Assembly (NCBI RefSeq): GCF_000146285.1
Contig: NZ_GL385912.1
Coordinates: 847,271-911,270, forward strand
Source: Mobiluncus curtisii subsp. curtisii ATCC 35241
Lineage (GTDB): Bacteria; Actinomycetota; Actinomycetes; Actinomycetales; Actinomycetaceae
Length of the DNA stretch: 64,000 bases
Reading direction: 5' to 3'
Below, piece by piece: positions 52,091 to 60,483 of the stretch. Below the pieces are notes generated by a model. The model had not been told where the DNA came from, ran no database searches, and was given only the letters and a program-made list of their open reading frames with translations. Both the position numbers and the translations under genes were made by a program. Each line of letters opens with the position of its first letter. Position 1 is the stretch's first letter.

Positions 52091-52480
52091 CTACTTCAAG
52101 GTGACGGTAGCGCCGGCCTCTTCGAGTTCAGCCTTGGCCTTTTCAGCGTCTTCCTTCTTGGCACCTTCGAGGATGGCCTTGGGAGCGCCATCAACCAGGT
52201 CCTTGGCTTCCTTCAAGCCCAGACCGGTCAGAGCCTTGACAACCTTGATAACCGGAACCTTGGAGGCGCCAGCGTTCTCGAGCACGACGTCAAATTCGGT
52301 CTGCTCTTCGCCACCAGCAGCGTCGCCACCAGCAGCCGGAGCAGCAGCCACGGCTACAGCAGCCGGAGCAGCAGCGGTCACGTCAAAGACCTCTTCGAAC
52401 TTCTTCACGAAGTCGGAGATCTCAATCAGGGTCATATCCTTGAACACGTCGATCAGTTCATCAACAGTCATTTTCGCCAT
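52091..52480 (-). CDS. rplL: Large ribosomal subunit protein bL12 (L7/L12)
   Basis: The 129-residue protein forms the ribosome stalk dimer that recruits translation factors. It has the N-terminal dimer domain ([20 protein letters not shown], 1-35), an alanine- and glycine-rich hinge (about 40-62) and the C-terminal domain with [40 protein letters not shown]. The ATG at 52480 is chosen because AAAGGA lies nine bases before it; an ATG at 52489 has no room for a site. It follows rplJ by 107 bases and ends at a strong terminator. Confidence 0.98.
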   Translation of the reverse strand: MAKMTVDELIDVFKDMTLIEISDFVKKFEEVFDVTAAAPAAVAVAAAPAAGGDAAGGEEQTEFDVVLENAGASKVPVIKVVKALTGLGLKEAKDLVDGAPKAILEGAKKEDAEKAKAELEEAGATVTLK

Positions 52481-52587
52481 TTTTGGCATCCTTTCGGTTT
52501 ATCCACCTGGTGATTCCTGCACACCGGGCGTCGCTCTCGCTGATGCGAGCGCTTTTTTCTTTGAATCTAGGTCTAAAGTAAAGCGCC

Positions 52588-53109
52588 TTAGGCCGCGAGC
52601 TTTTCGCGGTAGGCGTCGATGGTACGAACCGTCTTGGAGGCCGAAGCCTGGAACAGCCCGGCAGCGCGAGTTTGCAGCGCCTTGAGCAATCCAGCGGACT
52701 TCGCCAGCAAAACTTCGCGGGATTCCAGGGAAGCGAGTTTCTTAACCGCATCGGTGTCGAGGATTTCCCCGTCCATGATGCCAGCCTTCAAAACCAGCGC
52801 CTTGTTTTCCTTCGCAAAGGTATCCAGAGCCTTAGCGACGCTAACGACATCGCCATCGGCAGGAACGAAAGCAATCGCGGTCGGTCCCACGAGGTATTCG
52901 TCGAGACCTTCCAGCCCAGCTTCCTTCATAGCCAGCTTCGCGAGCTTGTTCTTCGCTACGGAGTAACGCACGTCCGTACCGAGCGAGGTACGCAGCTCTT
53001 TCATCTGCTTTACGGTCAGACCACGGTATTCGGTCAAAATAACAGCGGCGGAGTCCTTCGCGGATGCCGCGAGAGACTGCACATCTGTGACTTTATCAGG
53101 CCTTGCCAT
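52588..53109 (-). CDS. rplJ: Large ribosomal subunit protein uL10
   Basis: The 173-residue protein is the stalk base that binds L12 dimers. It starts MARPDKVTDVQSLAASAKDSAAVILTEYRGLTVKQMKELR and ends with a helical tail for L12 binding. The ATG at 53109 has AAGGAGGG. It is followed by rplL. The 400-base region before it holds an attenuator-like hairpin, as expected for autoregulation by L10 or L10-L12. The normal upstream partners rplK-rplA are about 9.6 kb away. Confidence 0.98.
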   Translation of the reverse strand: MARPDKVTDVQSLAASAKDSAAVILTEYRGLTVKQMKELRTSLGTDVRYSVAKNKLAKLAMKEAGLEGLDEYLVGPTAIAFVPADGDVVSVAKALDTFAKENKALVLKAGIMDGEILDTDAVKKLASLESREVLLAKSAGLLKALQTRAAGLFQASASKTVRTIDAYREKLAA

Positions 53110-53154
53110 GAGCCCTCCTTCCGTTTTTAGCCGGCTGCACGGGATTCGGGCAAT

Positions 53155-53183
53155 AAAAAAGCCCCGCGCGCAAGAGCCGGGGC
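53155..53183 (-). promoter_or_regulatory. Attenuator-like hairpin in the rplJ leader
   Basis: On the minus strand a GC-only 6-bp stem (GCCCCG/CGGGGC) with an 11-base loop is followed by six thymines, 46 bases before the rplJ ATG. It has the form of an intrinsic terminator placed before the gene, typical of the L10 leader. Confidence 0.7.
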
Positions 53184-53554
53184 GTACAGATAGGGTTTCC
53201 GTCCGTTTTCTGGGTTTTATTGCCACAGAAGGTCGGTGGGTACCGTTCATGATTCGCTTATCGTTTCCTGCGCAGGCTCAGCTATCGCTGAATTATCCGT
53301 TCGGACCGGCGGTCTTAGGCTCGTTCAGGCTAGCACATTGCCCGCTTGGAGCCAAATTACGGTATCTGCACGCGGAGCTTGCCACTAGGCAACTCCGGTT
53401 GCTGGAGTTAGTGGAATGCTTGGCACCAACGACCGTTTTCACCCCACCGAACATCCCTTTCACGAAAGCGAAATCGCCACCACCTGCATTTTTACCAAAA
53501 CGAGAGATGAAGATAACCCTGAATCTGTGTTGAAATCGGTCATTCGTGTCCGCG
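53184..53554 (-). ncRNA. rplJ leader region, probable L10 autoregulatory leader
   Basis: Bases 53110-53554 have no gene. On the minus strand the part before the attenuator contains GACCGCCGGTC (53314-53304) and TTGCC/GGCAA pairing near 53388-53401, features I associate with the L10-binding leader of actinobacteria. The promoter and exact ends cannot be placed from sequence, and the part nearest 53555 shows nothing recognisable. Confidence 0.45.
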
Positions 53555-54196
53555 CTAGGGGTGCAGAAGCTGCTCAATGGCGTGACGCCGCCGGTTTAAA
53601 GTGGTACCGGGTTGGTCGAACTTGGTGAACTGCCAGGGGGCAGCCAGACTCATGAAAGTATTAATGGCGACTTCCGGGCTGGTTTTCATTTCGTTTTGCA
53701 GCCAGGAGCGAATAATTACGAAAGTATTTTGCACCTGCTGCTCGGCAGCCATCTCTATCCAAAGCTCACCGTTGTTTTCTCCGGAATAAGTCACGTAATC
53801 CAGGACGTAGCGACGCAGGTATTGGTGAAAATAGTCGCTGAAATAGCCGCGCGTTCCCGACGAGGGCACGTCGAGGAAAATATGCCCGTAGACTTCGGCG
53901 TGACTGGCAATATGCTCCAGCAGCTCGATATAAATTTCGCGCCAGCGCAACAGGTAGTTTTCCCGGCTGGCACGGAGTAGCTGACCGATAGCCGGGAAGA
54001 ACTCGTGGATTTCTGCCAGTAAACACTTGGCTAAAAGTTCGGCGGGGCTGGAGGCGTGAGCGTAAAACGTCCCTCGAGACACGCCCGCAGTTTTCGTTAG
54101 TTCTGACACGGAGACATCTTCTGGAGCCCGCGTGGCGCAGAGACGCAAAATGGCTTCATTCAGATTGGCTCGCGCGCGGGCATAGCGCGGATCCAT
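53555..54196 (-). CDS. TetR family transcriptional regulator
   Basis: The 213-residue protein has an N-terminal helix-turn-helix (about 5-55: ANLNEAILRLCATRAPEDVSVSELTKTAGVSRGTFYAHASSPAELLAKCL) and a helical ligand-binding region of about 150 residues with several Phe, Tyr and Trp residues. The ATG at 54196 follows GGAGAAG; the frame is open 50 codons further upstream into the dms promoter region without a good site. It is divergent from dmsA, and a long palindrome between them is its likely operator. A redox or sulfoxide signal is possible but not shown. Confidence 0.87.
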   Translation of the reverse strand: MDPRYARARANLNEAILRLCATRAPEDVSVSELTKTAGVSRGTFYAHASSPAELLAKCLLAEIHEFFPAIGQLLRASRENYLLRWREIYIELLEHIASHAEVYGHIFLDVPSSGTRGYFSDYFHQYLRRYVLDYVTYSGENNGELWIEMAAEQQVQNTFVIIRSWLQNEMKTSPEVAINTFMSLAAPWQFTKFDQPGTTLNRRRHAIEQLLHP

Positions 54197-54298
54197 CACT
54201 ACTTCTCCACTCGGAAAGTTCAAAGGCTCATTTCTCGCCACAAAAGCATTGTGGCACAACCCTGAGACAGCCCGAAACAAAATGAGAATAACACAATA

Positions 54299-54324
54299 CC
54301 CTATTGAACACCTGTCCAATAGGG
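54299..54324. promoter_or_regulatory. Probable operator of the TetR-type regulator
   Basis: A 26-base near-perfect palindrome: CCCTATTG and CAATAGGG as arms, with ACA/TGT pairs inside and one unpaired base on each side. It ends 5 bases before the dms -10 box, so a bound repressor would block that promoter. Confidence 0.7.
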
Positions 54325-54329
54325 CGTAA

Positions 54330-54335
54330 TATAAT
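54330..54335 (+). promoter_or_regulatory. -10 box of the dms operon
   Basis: TATAAT 46 bases before the dmsA ATG. A good -35 box is absent at the usual distance, and the operator occupies that place, which suggests an activator or a weak basal promoter. Confidence 0.6.
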
Positions 54336-54381
54336 TCCCGAAGCAAAGTGACTTCATTTCAACTCCGGAAAAGGAACACTT

Positions 54382-56925
54382 ATGGCACATCAGAGCGAAA
54401 CCCCCTCGGGAATCTCCCGACGGTCATTTTTACAATGGTCCGGTGTGGCTGCGGGAACCGCCACCTTGTTGAGCGTGGAAGGCTCCCTTCCGGGCTCTTC
54501 GGAGGCAAACGCGGCTGCATCTGACGACACCAAGCTGGTGTGGTCGGCTTGTACCGTGAACTGTGGTTCGCGCTGCCCACTGCAGCTGCAGGTTAAGAAC
54601 GGTCGGGTAGTACGAGTTCTGCCTGACGACACCGGCACGAACGAACTCGGCTCGCAATCCGTGCGTGCTTGCGTGCGCGGTCGCTCCATTCGGCACCGGA
54701 TATACAATCCGGATCGGCTGAAGAAGCCCTTGAAGCGTAAACCCGGCACGAAACGTGGTGCTGGCGAATGGGTCGAAATCAGCTGGAAGCAAGCCTTGGA
54801 CGAAATCGCCCAAAAGATGAAAGAAATCAAAGCGAAGTACGGCAACGAAGCCTTTTACATCAACTACGGCACCGGCACCCTCGGATCTATCGTGTCTACC
54901 TCGTGGCCCCCGGATGCGACCGCCTTTGCCCGCCTGATGAACTGCTGGGGTGGCTACCTGGATCACTATTCCGACTACTCCACCACCGAAATCACCACTG
55001 CCTACCCGTACTTTTATGGGTCTTGGTTCGGTTCTAACTCACTCGATGACGCGGCACGCTCGAAACTGCAGGTCATGTTTGGCAACAACCCGCTGGAAAC
55101 CCGCATGAGCGGGGGCGGGCTGACCTTCACCACGCTGGAGACAAAAAAGGCCTCTGGAGTGCGCACCATCATTATCGACCCGCGCTATTCCGAGACTGCC
55201 GTTGACCTAGCAGACCAGTGGGTGGCATTGCGTCCGGGGACGGATGCGGCTCTCGTGGCAGGCATGATTCACGTCATGCTGGAGGAAAACCTGCACGACC
55301 AAGCCTTCCTGGACACCTATTGCATCGGCTTCGACGAAGCCCACATGCCTCCCGGCGCTCCTGCGAATGCGTCTTACCGCGCCTATATCGAAGGCAAAAA
55401 GGACGGCGTCGAAAAAACTCCCCAGTGGGCTTCTGCCATCACCGGAGTTCCGGAACAAACCATCCGCCAACTGGCTCGTGAAATTGCCACCGCAAAGCCC
55501 TGCGCAATCACCCAGGGGTGGGGTCCGCAACGCCACGCCAACGGCGAAAACGCCGCGCGCGCCATCTTCCTGCTGGCTTGCGCGACCGGCAACGTGGGCG
55601 TCCCCGGCGGCGGTAACGGAGCTCGAGAGTCCTCACCCGGACTGGGAGTCGGCAAGAATCTGACCAGCTCGAAACCAAACCCGTCGATGAAGATTATCTC
55701 GGTGTTCTCCTGGCTGGACGCGATTGAACACGGCGAAAAAATGGACACGTTCAACTCGGGGGTCATGGAAAAGCCCGAGCCGGGAGCGCGTGACTTTAAA
55801 GTCCCGGTAGATGACAACGGCACCCCGACCAACACGAAGCTGGATGTCCCCATTAAGATGGTGTGGCAATACGGCGGAAACTCGCTGGTCAACCAAACTG
55901 GGGAAAACGCCGCTTCGGTGAAAATCCTCCAAGACGAATCCAAGTGCGAACTCATCGTCGATTGCGATATTCAGATGACGGTGTCTTGCCGATACGCTGA
56001 CTACGTCCTACCTGGCACTTCTGCCGCCGAGGAATGCGACTATCATGCCGGGGAAAACGGCGCACCGATGGCGTATGGGATTGTTTCCTCCCAAGCCATC
56101 AAGCCTCTGTATCAGTGCAAGGACGTTTACACGATTTGCACCGAGCTGGCTGACCGCCTGGGTGTAAAGGATGACTTCACTGAGGGCAAGACTCGCGAAG
56201 ATTGGCTGAAAGAGGCCATTGACACCGCGCGGGAGGATGACCCCGAACTGCCCACCTACGAGGAATGGAAAAAGATGGGCGTCTACCGTCGCTACGAAGG
56301 ACCGATTGTCTCGATGGAAGACTTCCGCACGGACCCGCTGGCTAACCCCCTGTCGACGCCCAGCGGAAAGATTGAAATCTATTCCCAGCGCATCGAACAG
56401 ATGGCTACCAAGTGGACTTTTGACGCCTTCCGCGAAAAAGCTGAAGGCGACCGGCTGGTGCCTTTGCCCGAGTACGTCGAGACTTGGGACGGACCGGCAG
56501 CCGCCATGACCGGCAAGTATCCGCTGCAATGCATCGGTCACCACTTTAAGGGTCGGACCCACTCCACGTATGGAAACGTGGACTGGCTGCGCGAAGCCCA
56601 CCTGCAAACCATCTGGATTAACCCGATTGACGCCAAGGCTCGCGGAATCAAGAACGGCGATTTGGTGTTTGCCTACAATGACCGCGGCACCGTGCGAATT
56701 GAAGCGAAAGTTACTCCCCGCATTGCCCCCGGAGTGGTTTCCCTACCGCAGGGAGCCTGGTATCACCCGGTCGATGCCTCCGAGGTAAAACCTCCAGCCG
56801 GCGCCAATCCGGATATTCCGGTGGACATCGGCGGAAACACCAACACTTTGTCCTCGCTGCACCCCTCGCCCTTGGCGCACGGCAACGCGGTACATACCAT
56901 CACCGTGGAAATTGAGAAGGCTTAG
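54382..56925 (+). CDS. dmsA: DMSO reductase family molybdopterin subunit A
   Basis: The catalytic subunit of a membrane-bound anaerobic reductase, exported folded by the Tat route. The 847-residue protein has a Tat signal SRRSFLQWSG (12-21) and a leader to about 46. A [4Fe-4S] motif uses C57, C61, C65 and C97. The pterin-binding domains follow, ending with a dinucleotide-binding domain (about 710-845) with PLQCIGHHFKGRTHS and VSLPQGAWYHP. The substrate may be DMSO or a related S- or N-oxide; sequence alone does not decide. The ATG follows GGAAAAGGAAC. dmsB starts 11 bases after its stop. Confidence 0.94.
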   Translation: MAHQSETPSGISRRSFLQWSGVAAGTATLLSVEGSLPGSSEANAAASDDTKLVWSACTVNCGSRCPLQLQVKNGRVVRVLPDDTGTNELGSQSVRACVRGRSIRHRIYNPDRLKKPLKRKPGTKRGAGEWVEISWKQALDEIAQKMKEIKAKYGNEAFYINYGTGTLGSIVSTSWPPDATAFARLMNCWGGYLDHYSDYSTTEITTAYPYFYGSWFGSNSLDDAARSKLQVMFGNNPLETRMSGGGLTFTTLETKKASGVRTIIIDPRYSETAVDLADQWVALRPGTDAALVAGMIHVMLEENLHDQAFLDTYCIGFDEAHMPPGAPANASYRAYIEGKKDGVEKTPQWASAITGVPEQTIRQLAREIATAKPCAITQGWGPQRHANGENAARAIFLLACATGNVGVPGGGNGARESSPGLGVGKNLTSSKPNPSMKIISVFSWLDAIEHGEKMDTFNSGVMEKPEPGARDFKVPVDDNGTPTNTKLDVPIKMVWQYGGNSLVNQTGENAASVKILQDESKCELIVDCDIQMTVSCRYADYVLPGTSAAEECDYHAGENGAPMAYGIVSSQAIKPLYQCKDVYTICTELADRLGVKDDFTEGKTREDWLKEAIDTAREDDPELPTYEEWKKMGVYRRYEGPIVSMEDFRTDPLANPLSTPSGKIEIYSQRIEQMATKWTFDAFREKAEGDRLVPLPEYVETWDGPAAAMTGKYPLQCIGHHFKGRTHSTYGNVDWLREAHLQTIWINPIDAKARGIKNGDLVFAYNDRGTVRIEAKVTPRIAPGVVSLPQGAWYHPVDASEVKPPAGANPDIPVDIGGNTNTLSSLHPSPLAHGNAVHTITVEIEKA

Positions 56926-56936
56926 GAGGACATATC

Positions 56937-57575
56937 ATGGCTGAAAACTTCACCAAAGCTGGCGCCAAGTACGGGTTCTATTTCAATCAGACCCGCTGCA
57001 ACGGCTGCAAGGCCTGCCAGATTGCCTGTATCGACAAGCATGACCTGCCGCTGGGCGTACACTGGCGCAAAGTCGCGGAATACTCCGGCGGGACCTGGAA
57101 AGTCCAAGGCAACACCTTCCAACCGAAAGTGTTTGCCTACTATGTCTCCATTTCTTGTAACCACTGTGAATACCCGGTCTGCATGGAGGTTTGCCCCACC
57201 ACCGCGATGAGCCGCCGCGAGGATGGCACCGTGTATGTGGATGAGTCGAAATGCGTGGGCTGCCGCTACTGCCAGTGGGCTTGCCCCTACGGCGCGCCCC
57301 AGCTCAACCCGGAGACTGGTCACATGTCAAAGTGCGACCTGTGCTACGACTATCGCTCGGAGGGCAAAGACCCGGCGTGCGTCGCGGCCTGCCCCTCCCG
57401 GGCTCTGGAGTGGGGTCCCATCGACGAACTCCGTAAGAAACACGGCAACCTCAACGGTATCGCTCCCCTGCCCGACCCGTCCTTGACGGAACCGCACCTG
57501 GTCATCGAAGCGCACCGGGACGCGGAACCGTGGGACCAAGCCACCGGCGAAATCACCAACCCGAAGGAGATCTGA
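56937..57575 (+). CDS. dmsB: DMSO reductase iron-sulfur subunit B
   Basis: The 212-residue electron-transfer protein carries four cysteine groups for four [4Fe-4S] clusters: CNGCKACQIACIDKHD (about 21-36), CNHCEYPVCMEVCPTTAM, CVGCRYCQWACPYGAPQ and CDLCYDYRSEGKDPACVAACPSRAL. It passes electrons from the quinol-oxidising membrane subunit to DmsA. There is no signal peptide, so it is carried out with DmsA by the Tat system. The ATG at 56937 follows AGGAGG. dmsC follows two bases after its stop. Confidence 0.96.
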   Translation: MAENFTKAGAKYGFYFNQTRCNGCKACQIACIDKHDLPLGVHWRKVAEYSGGTWKVQGNTFQPKVFAYYVSISCNHCEYPVCMEVCPTTAMSRREDGTVYVDESKCVGCRYCQWACPYGAPQLNPETGHMSKCDLCYDYRSEGKDPACVAACPSRALEWGPIDELRKKHGNLNGIAPLPDPSLTEPHLVIEAHRDAEPWDQATGEITNPKEI

Positions 57576-57577
57576 AA

Positions 57578-58573
57578 ATGGAAGAACTCCCTATGATTCT
57601 GTTTACCGTCATCGCCCAGATGGCGATTGGGGCTTTTTGGGCTCTGGGCTTTGTCCAGCTGCTCGGAAGGCTCCGCAAACTGCCTGGTGAATCCATTGAC
57701 CGGGTGACTGACACCTCCCTGTTCGCAGTCGGACCGCTGCTGGTTCTCGGGTTCTTTGCGGCATTTTTCCACCTGAATGACCCGTTCCATGCGCCATTTA
57801 CGCTGTTGCACGTCGGCTCCTCCTGGCTCAGCCGCGAACTGTTGAGCGGGGTACTGTTCGGCGGTTTCGGCTTCGTCTTTGCGGCATGCCAGTGGAATAA
57901 GTGGTTGACCCGAACCCTCCGTGACGCGTTGGCAGTCCTCACTGCGCTGAGCGGTCTGGCTCTGCTGGCGGCAATGAGTGGGGTCTATTGCACCGTCAAA
58001 ACTATTCCGGCGTGGCATACTCCCGCGATTCCCGTGTTCTTCTTTGCCTCGGCTCTGTTGACCGGTCCGCTCGCGGTAGCGCTGAGCCTGCTGCTGGTGT
58101 GGAAAAAGGCACTGTCTGCGACCGATACGGTGTCTGCTCCCGAGAGCTGGAAAGACTGGCGTCAGCATCTGGCAGTCGGTCAAATCAGCGATGATCTGAA
58201 GTCGCTGGTGCATTCCGCGATGCAAATCCTCACCATTGTGTCGGCTGCCAGCGGCATCATCATCATGATTACCTACCCTGCCTACCTGTTGGGTCTGCAT
58301 CAGCAGGGTGGGGCGGCAGCTCACGTAGCTGACGTTATCTCGGGTGGTTTCCTGACCTGCCGTCTGATCCTGCTGGGTATCGCGGTCGTTGGCGCGGGTG
58401 TGTTTGCGTTCACCCAGATTCGTTTGCATTCACAGCCCACTACCACTCTGACGGTCCTGCTGTGCGGGTCGCTGCTGCTGGCATTCATCAGTGAACTGAT
58501 GGGTCGAGCCGTCCACTACGAAGGCTTGTGGCATGTAGGCTTGAATACAGTGCAACACGTTATCGCACCCTAA
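57578..58573 (+). CDS. dmsC: DMSO reductase membrane anchor subunit C
   Basis: The 331-residue protein has about eight hydrophobic segments and the family start MEELPMILFTVIAQMAIGAFWALG. It anchors DmsAB to the membrane and oxidises menaquinol. The ATG at 57578 follows AAGGAGA. The dmsB stop overlaps that ribosome site, so the two are coupled. A hairpin lies just after its stop, before the chaperone gene, and could lower expression of the genes that follow. Confidence 0.94.
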   Translation: MEELPMILFTVIAQMAIGAFWALGFVQLLGRLRKLPGESIDRVTDTSLFAVGPLLVLGFFAAFFHLNDPFHAPFTLLHVGSSWLSRELLSGVLFGGFGFVFAACQWNKWLTRTLRDALAVLTALSGLALLAAMSGVYCTVKTIPAWHTPAIPVFFFASALLTGPLAVALSLLLVWKKALSATDTVSAPESWKDWRQHLAVGQISDDLKSLVHSAMQILTIVSAASGIIIMITYPAYLLGLHQQGGAAAHVADVISGGFLTCRLILLGIAVVGAGVFAFTQIRLHSQPTTTLTVLLCGSLLLAFISELMGRAVHYEGLWHVGLNTVQHVIAP

Positions 58574-58595
58574 CCGGGGTCCTAGAGAAACCTCG

Positions 58596-58624
58596 GTGGC
58601 TCCCGGCGCATTACCGGGAGCCAC
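58596..58624 (+). terminator. Intercistronic hairpin after dmsC
   Basis: A perfect 11-bp stem (GTGGCTCCCGG) with a 7-base loop, followed by GCTTTATTAC. The U-run is weak, so it may be a partial terminator or an mRNA-protecting structure between dmsC and the chaperone gene. Confidence 0.65.
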
Positions 58625-58649
58625 GCTTTATTACAGAAGGAAGATACCC

Positions 58650-59585
58650 ATGAGTCAGCTAATCGACGCGCCCTCTCTCGATACTTTTGCCGCGTCTTTT
58701 TTGGTCTTGGGCCGGCTGCACCTTGGCCACGCAACTCCGGAAACCCGCCGCGAGGTCTATACGAACCTGTCAGACTGGCCCTTTTGGAACGAACCTAACC
58801 CCCACCCGGAGCTGGCTAGCCTCCACGCAGACGCCCACGCTGCCCTCACTCGCGGCACCGACCTGCTGCAACGCTCTTGGGAAAGCCACGAAGAGGACTC
58901 CACGATTCGCATGGATCAGGATTTTCTTTATGGAGTTTCTGCCACCGCCCGAGTCTCACCCTTTGAGTCTGTCCACGTCGGCGAGGAACAGCTGGTGTTT
59001 GATACCGAGACGATTCAAGTCCGGTGGTACTACTCCCAGCTAGGTTTGCGGGCTCCCCAGCTGCATACCGAACCGGATGACCACCTCGGGTTGGAGTTCG
59101 CCTTTCTGTCTCAGGGCTGCCAACGGATGCTGTCGGCGCTAGATGCGGGGCGGATTGAGGATTACCACGGCGTGCGCGACATCGTGGTAGCTTTCATTCG
59201 CGAACATCCTTTGCGGTGGATTCCCGCGACTCTGCGCGAAGCCGAGGTCCAGGCGCAAACTGCCTGGATGCAGGGGGTCGAAGCCCTGAGCTACGCTGCC
59301 TTCGCGTCTTGGTGCGTGACCCTGTCGACCCGGGGTCTGCTTCCCGCCGCGGAGGTTACGTCTGGGTTCGCTGCCCCCTATCGAGGTATTACGGCAGGTC
59401 ACAAGGGAGTTGCGACGGGTAAGTTTGGTGACCCCGGCGTGCCGGGGGTAACGCGCGACGCGGTGAGCACCGCGGCACGTCTCCGCCATGAACTGCCCGG
59501 TGATTCCGGAACTTCGAGCGAACCAGGCACTCCTGACAGCCCCGAAAACCGCTCTGATCGCACTGGGGAAACCCCATCCTTATGA
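58650..59585 (+). CDS. TorD/DmsD-family maturation chaperone with long C-terminal tail
   Basis: The 311-residue protein has a TorD-like helical domain (about 1-225): SFLVLGRLHLGHATPETRREVYTNLSDWPFW, YYSQLGLRAPQLHTEPDDHLGLEFAFLS and REHPLRWIPATL. In this family such segments bind the Tat leader of a molybdoenzyme, here most likely DmsA. The usual length is about 200 residues; the last 70 or more are rich in Gly, Ser, Pro and Thr and look disordered, an unusual extension. The ATG at 58650 has AGAAGGAAG. It overlaps the ferredoxin gene (ATGA). Confidence 0.85.
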   Translation: MSQLIDAPSLDTFAASFLVLGRLHLGHATPETRREVYTNLSDWPFWNEPNPHPELASLHADAHAALTRGTDLLQRSWESHEEDSTIRMDQDFLYGVSATARVSPFESVHVGEEQLVFDTETIQVRWYYSQLGLRAPQLHTEPDDHLGLEFAFLSQGCQRMLSALDAGRIEDYHGVRDIVVAFIREHPLRWIPATLREAEVQAQTAWMQGVEALSYAAFASWCVTLSTRGLLPAAEVTSGFAAPYRGITAGHKGVATGKFGDPGVPGVTRDAVSTAARLRHELPGDSGTSSEPGTPDSPENRSDRTGETPSL

Positions 59586-60409
59586 AAGACTCCCTGCTCG
59601 AACTGCTGCGCTATTTGAGCGCGGGGGAAGTCCCCGAAACTCTGGTTCTGGCTTGCGATCACAGCCCCCTGCCGCGCATACCCCGCCGGGTGTGCGCGCT
59701 GCATTACGATGCCTGCTGGAGCGGGGCACCTTTGGGTTCCCTCGCGCAGATTCTGGCACTAGGGGTGAGTCAGATTGCCTTTGTGCCGTGCTCACGAGGT
59801 GAGGGCTTGGGGCGGCTATTACAGCTCGGTGACGTGGTTTTCCCCGGTCGCTTGCGCCGATGGGAGACACCCCACCAGGGCAGGTTCGCTGGAAAATGGG
59901 TTGAGGTTTCGCAGCTGGGGGTATCGCGCCGGTCGTTCCTAGGGCTATCCACCACCTGTGCCCTGGATCTTCACGCCAACTGGCAAGAACGCAGCGCGCA
60001 GGCTTTTGCCTTGTTGGGGGTATCTGAGCCGCCGTCGGACCTGCCACCAGCGTGGACACTGCAGGTTGGCAAGTGTAGCGTCTGCGGGGTGTGCGTCGCT
60101 GCTTGCCCACACCAGGCTTTATCTCTGACACCTGACCCCGAGGACGCGGATGTGCTCGCCCTCACGCAAGACTTGGCTCGCTGTGAAGCCGATGGCGCCT
60201 GCCTGAAGCTATGCCCGGAACACACCTTGACAGCGCAAGGTCACCCCACTTGGTCACAAATCCACACCGGAGCCACCCAAACCCTGACCGAAGTAAAAAC
60301 GAAGATTTGTCCCTCGTGCCGTAGCCGTTTTCCCGCTACCGCTGGCGAGCTCTGTCCCCTCTGCGCATTCCGCCAGGACCACCCCTTCGGGTCACTCATG
60401 CCCCGTTAG
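59582..60409 (+). CDS. Ferredoxin-type 4Fe-4S protein of the dms operon
   Basis: The 275-residue protein has an N-terminal region of about 150 residues (LVLACDHSPLPRIPRRVCALHYDACWSG) with scattered cysteines, then two [4Fe-4S] motifs: CSVCGVCVAACPHQAL (about 164-179) and a second group ending CLKLCPEHTL. Four more cysteines follow as CPSCRSRF and CPLC, a zinc-ribbon-like pair. There is no signal peptide, so it works in the cytoplasm. It is translationally coupled to the chaperone gene and is not part of the standard dmsABCD set. A role in cluster or cofactor insertion, like NapF, is plausible but unproven. Confidence 0.85.
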   Translation: MKDSLLELLRYLSAGEVPETLVLACDHSPLPRIPRRVCALHYDACWSGAPLGSLAQILALGVSQIAFVPCSRGEGLGRLLQLGDVVFPGRLRRWETPHQGRFAGKWVEVSQLGVSRRSFLGLSTTCALDLHANWQERSAQAFALLGVSEPPSDLPPAWTLQVGKCSVCGVCVAACPHQALSLTPDPEDADVLALTQDLARCEADGACLKLCPEHTLTAQGHPTWSQIHTGATQTLTEVKTKICPSCRSRFPATAGELCPLCAFRQDHPFGSLMPR

Positions 60410-60483
60410 GAAATCAGAACCTCCGGGAAATCTGGTTTAGAAAATTGCACCGTCAGTTGACGGCATTCACCAGCAGCATGTCA

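Noticed and set aside
53555-54346. A longer TetR protein starting at 54346
   Set aside because: The extra 50 residues would be encoded by the dms promoter and operator region and are not part of a helix-turn-helix protein. The ATG at 54196 has a good GGAGAAG site.
57350-58429. A 359-codon minus-strand frame
   Set aside because: It is antisense to dmsB and dmsC, is rich in Gln and Arg, and has no recognisable domain.
58596-58649. An earlier ATG for the TorD-like chaperone at 58596
   Set aside because: It would start inside the intercistronic hairpin and has no ribosome site, whereas the ATG at 58650 follows AGAAGGAAG.
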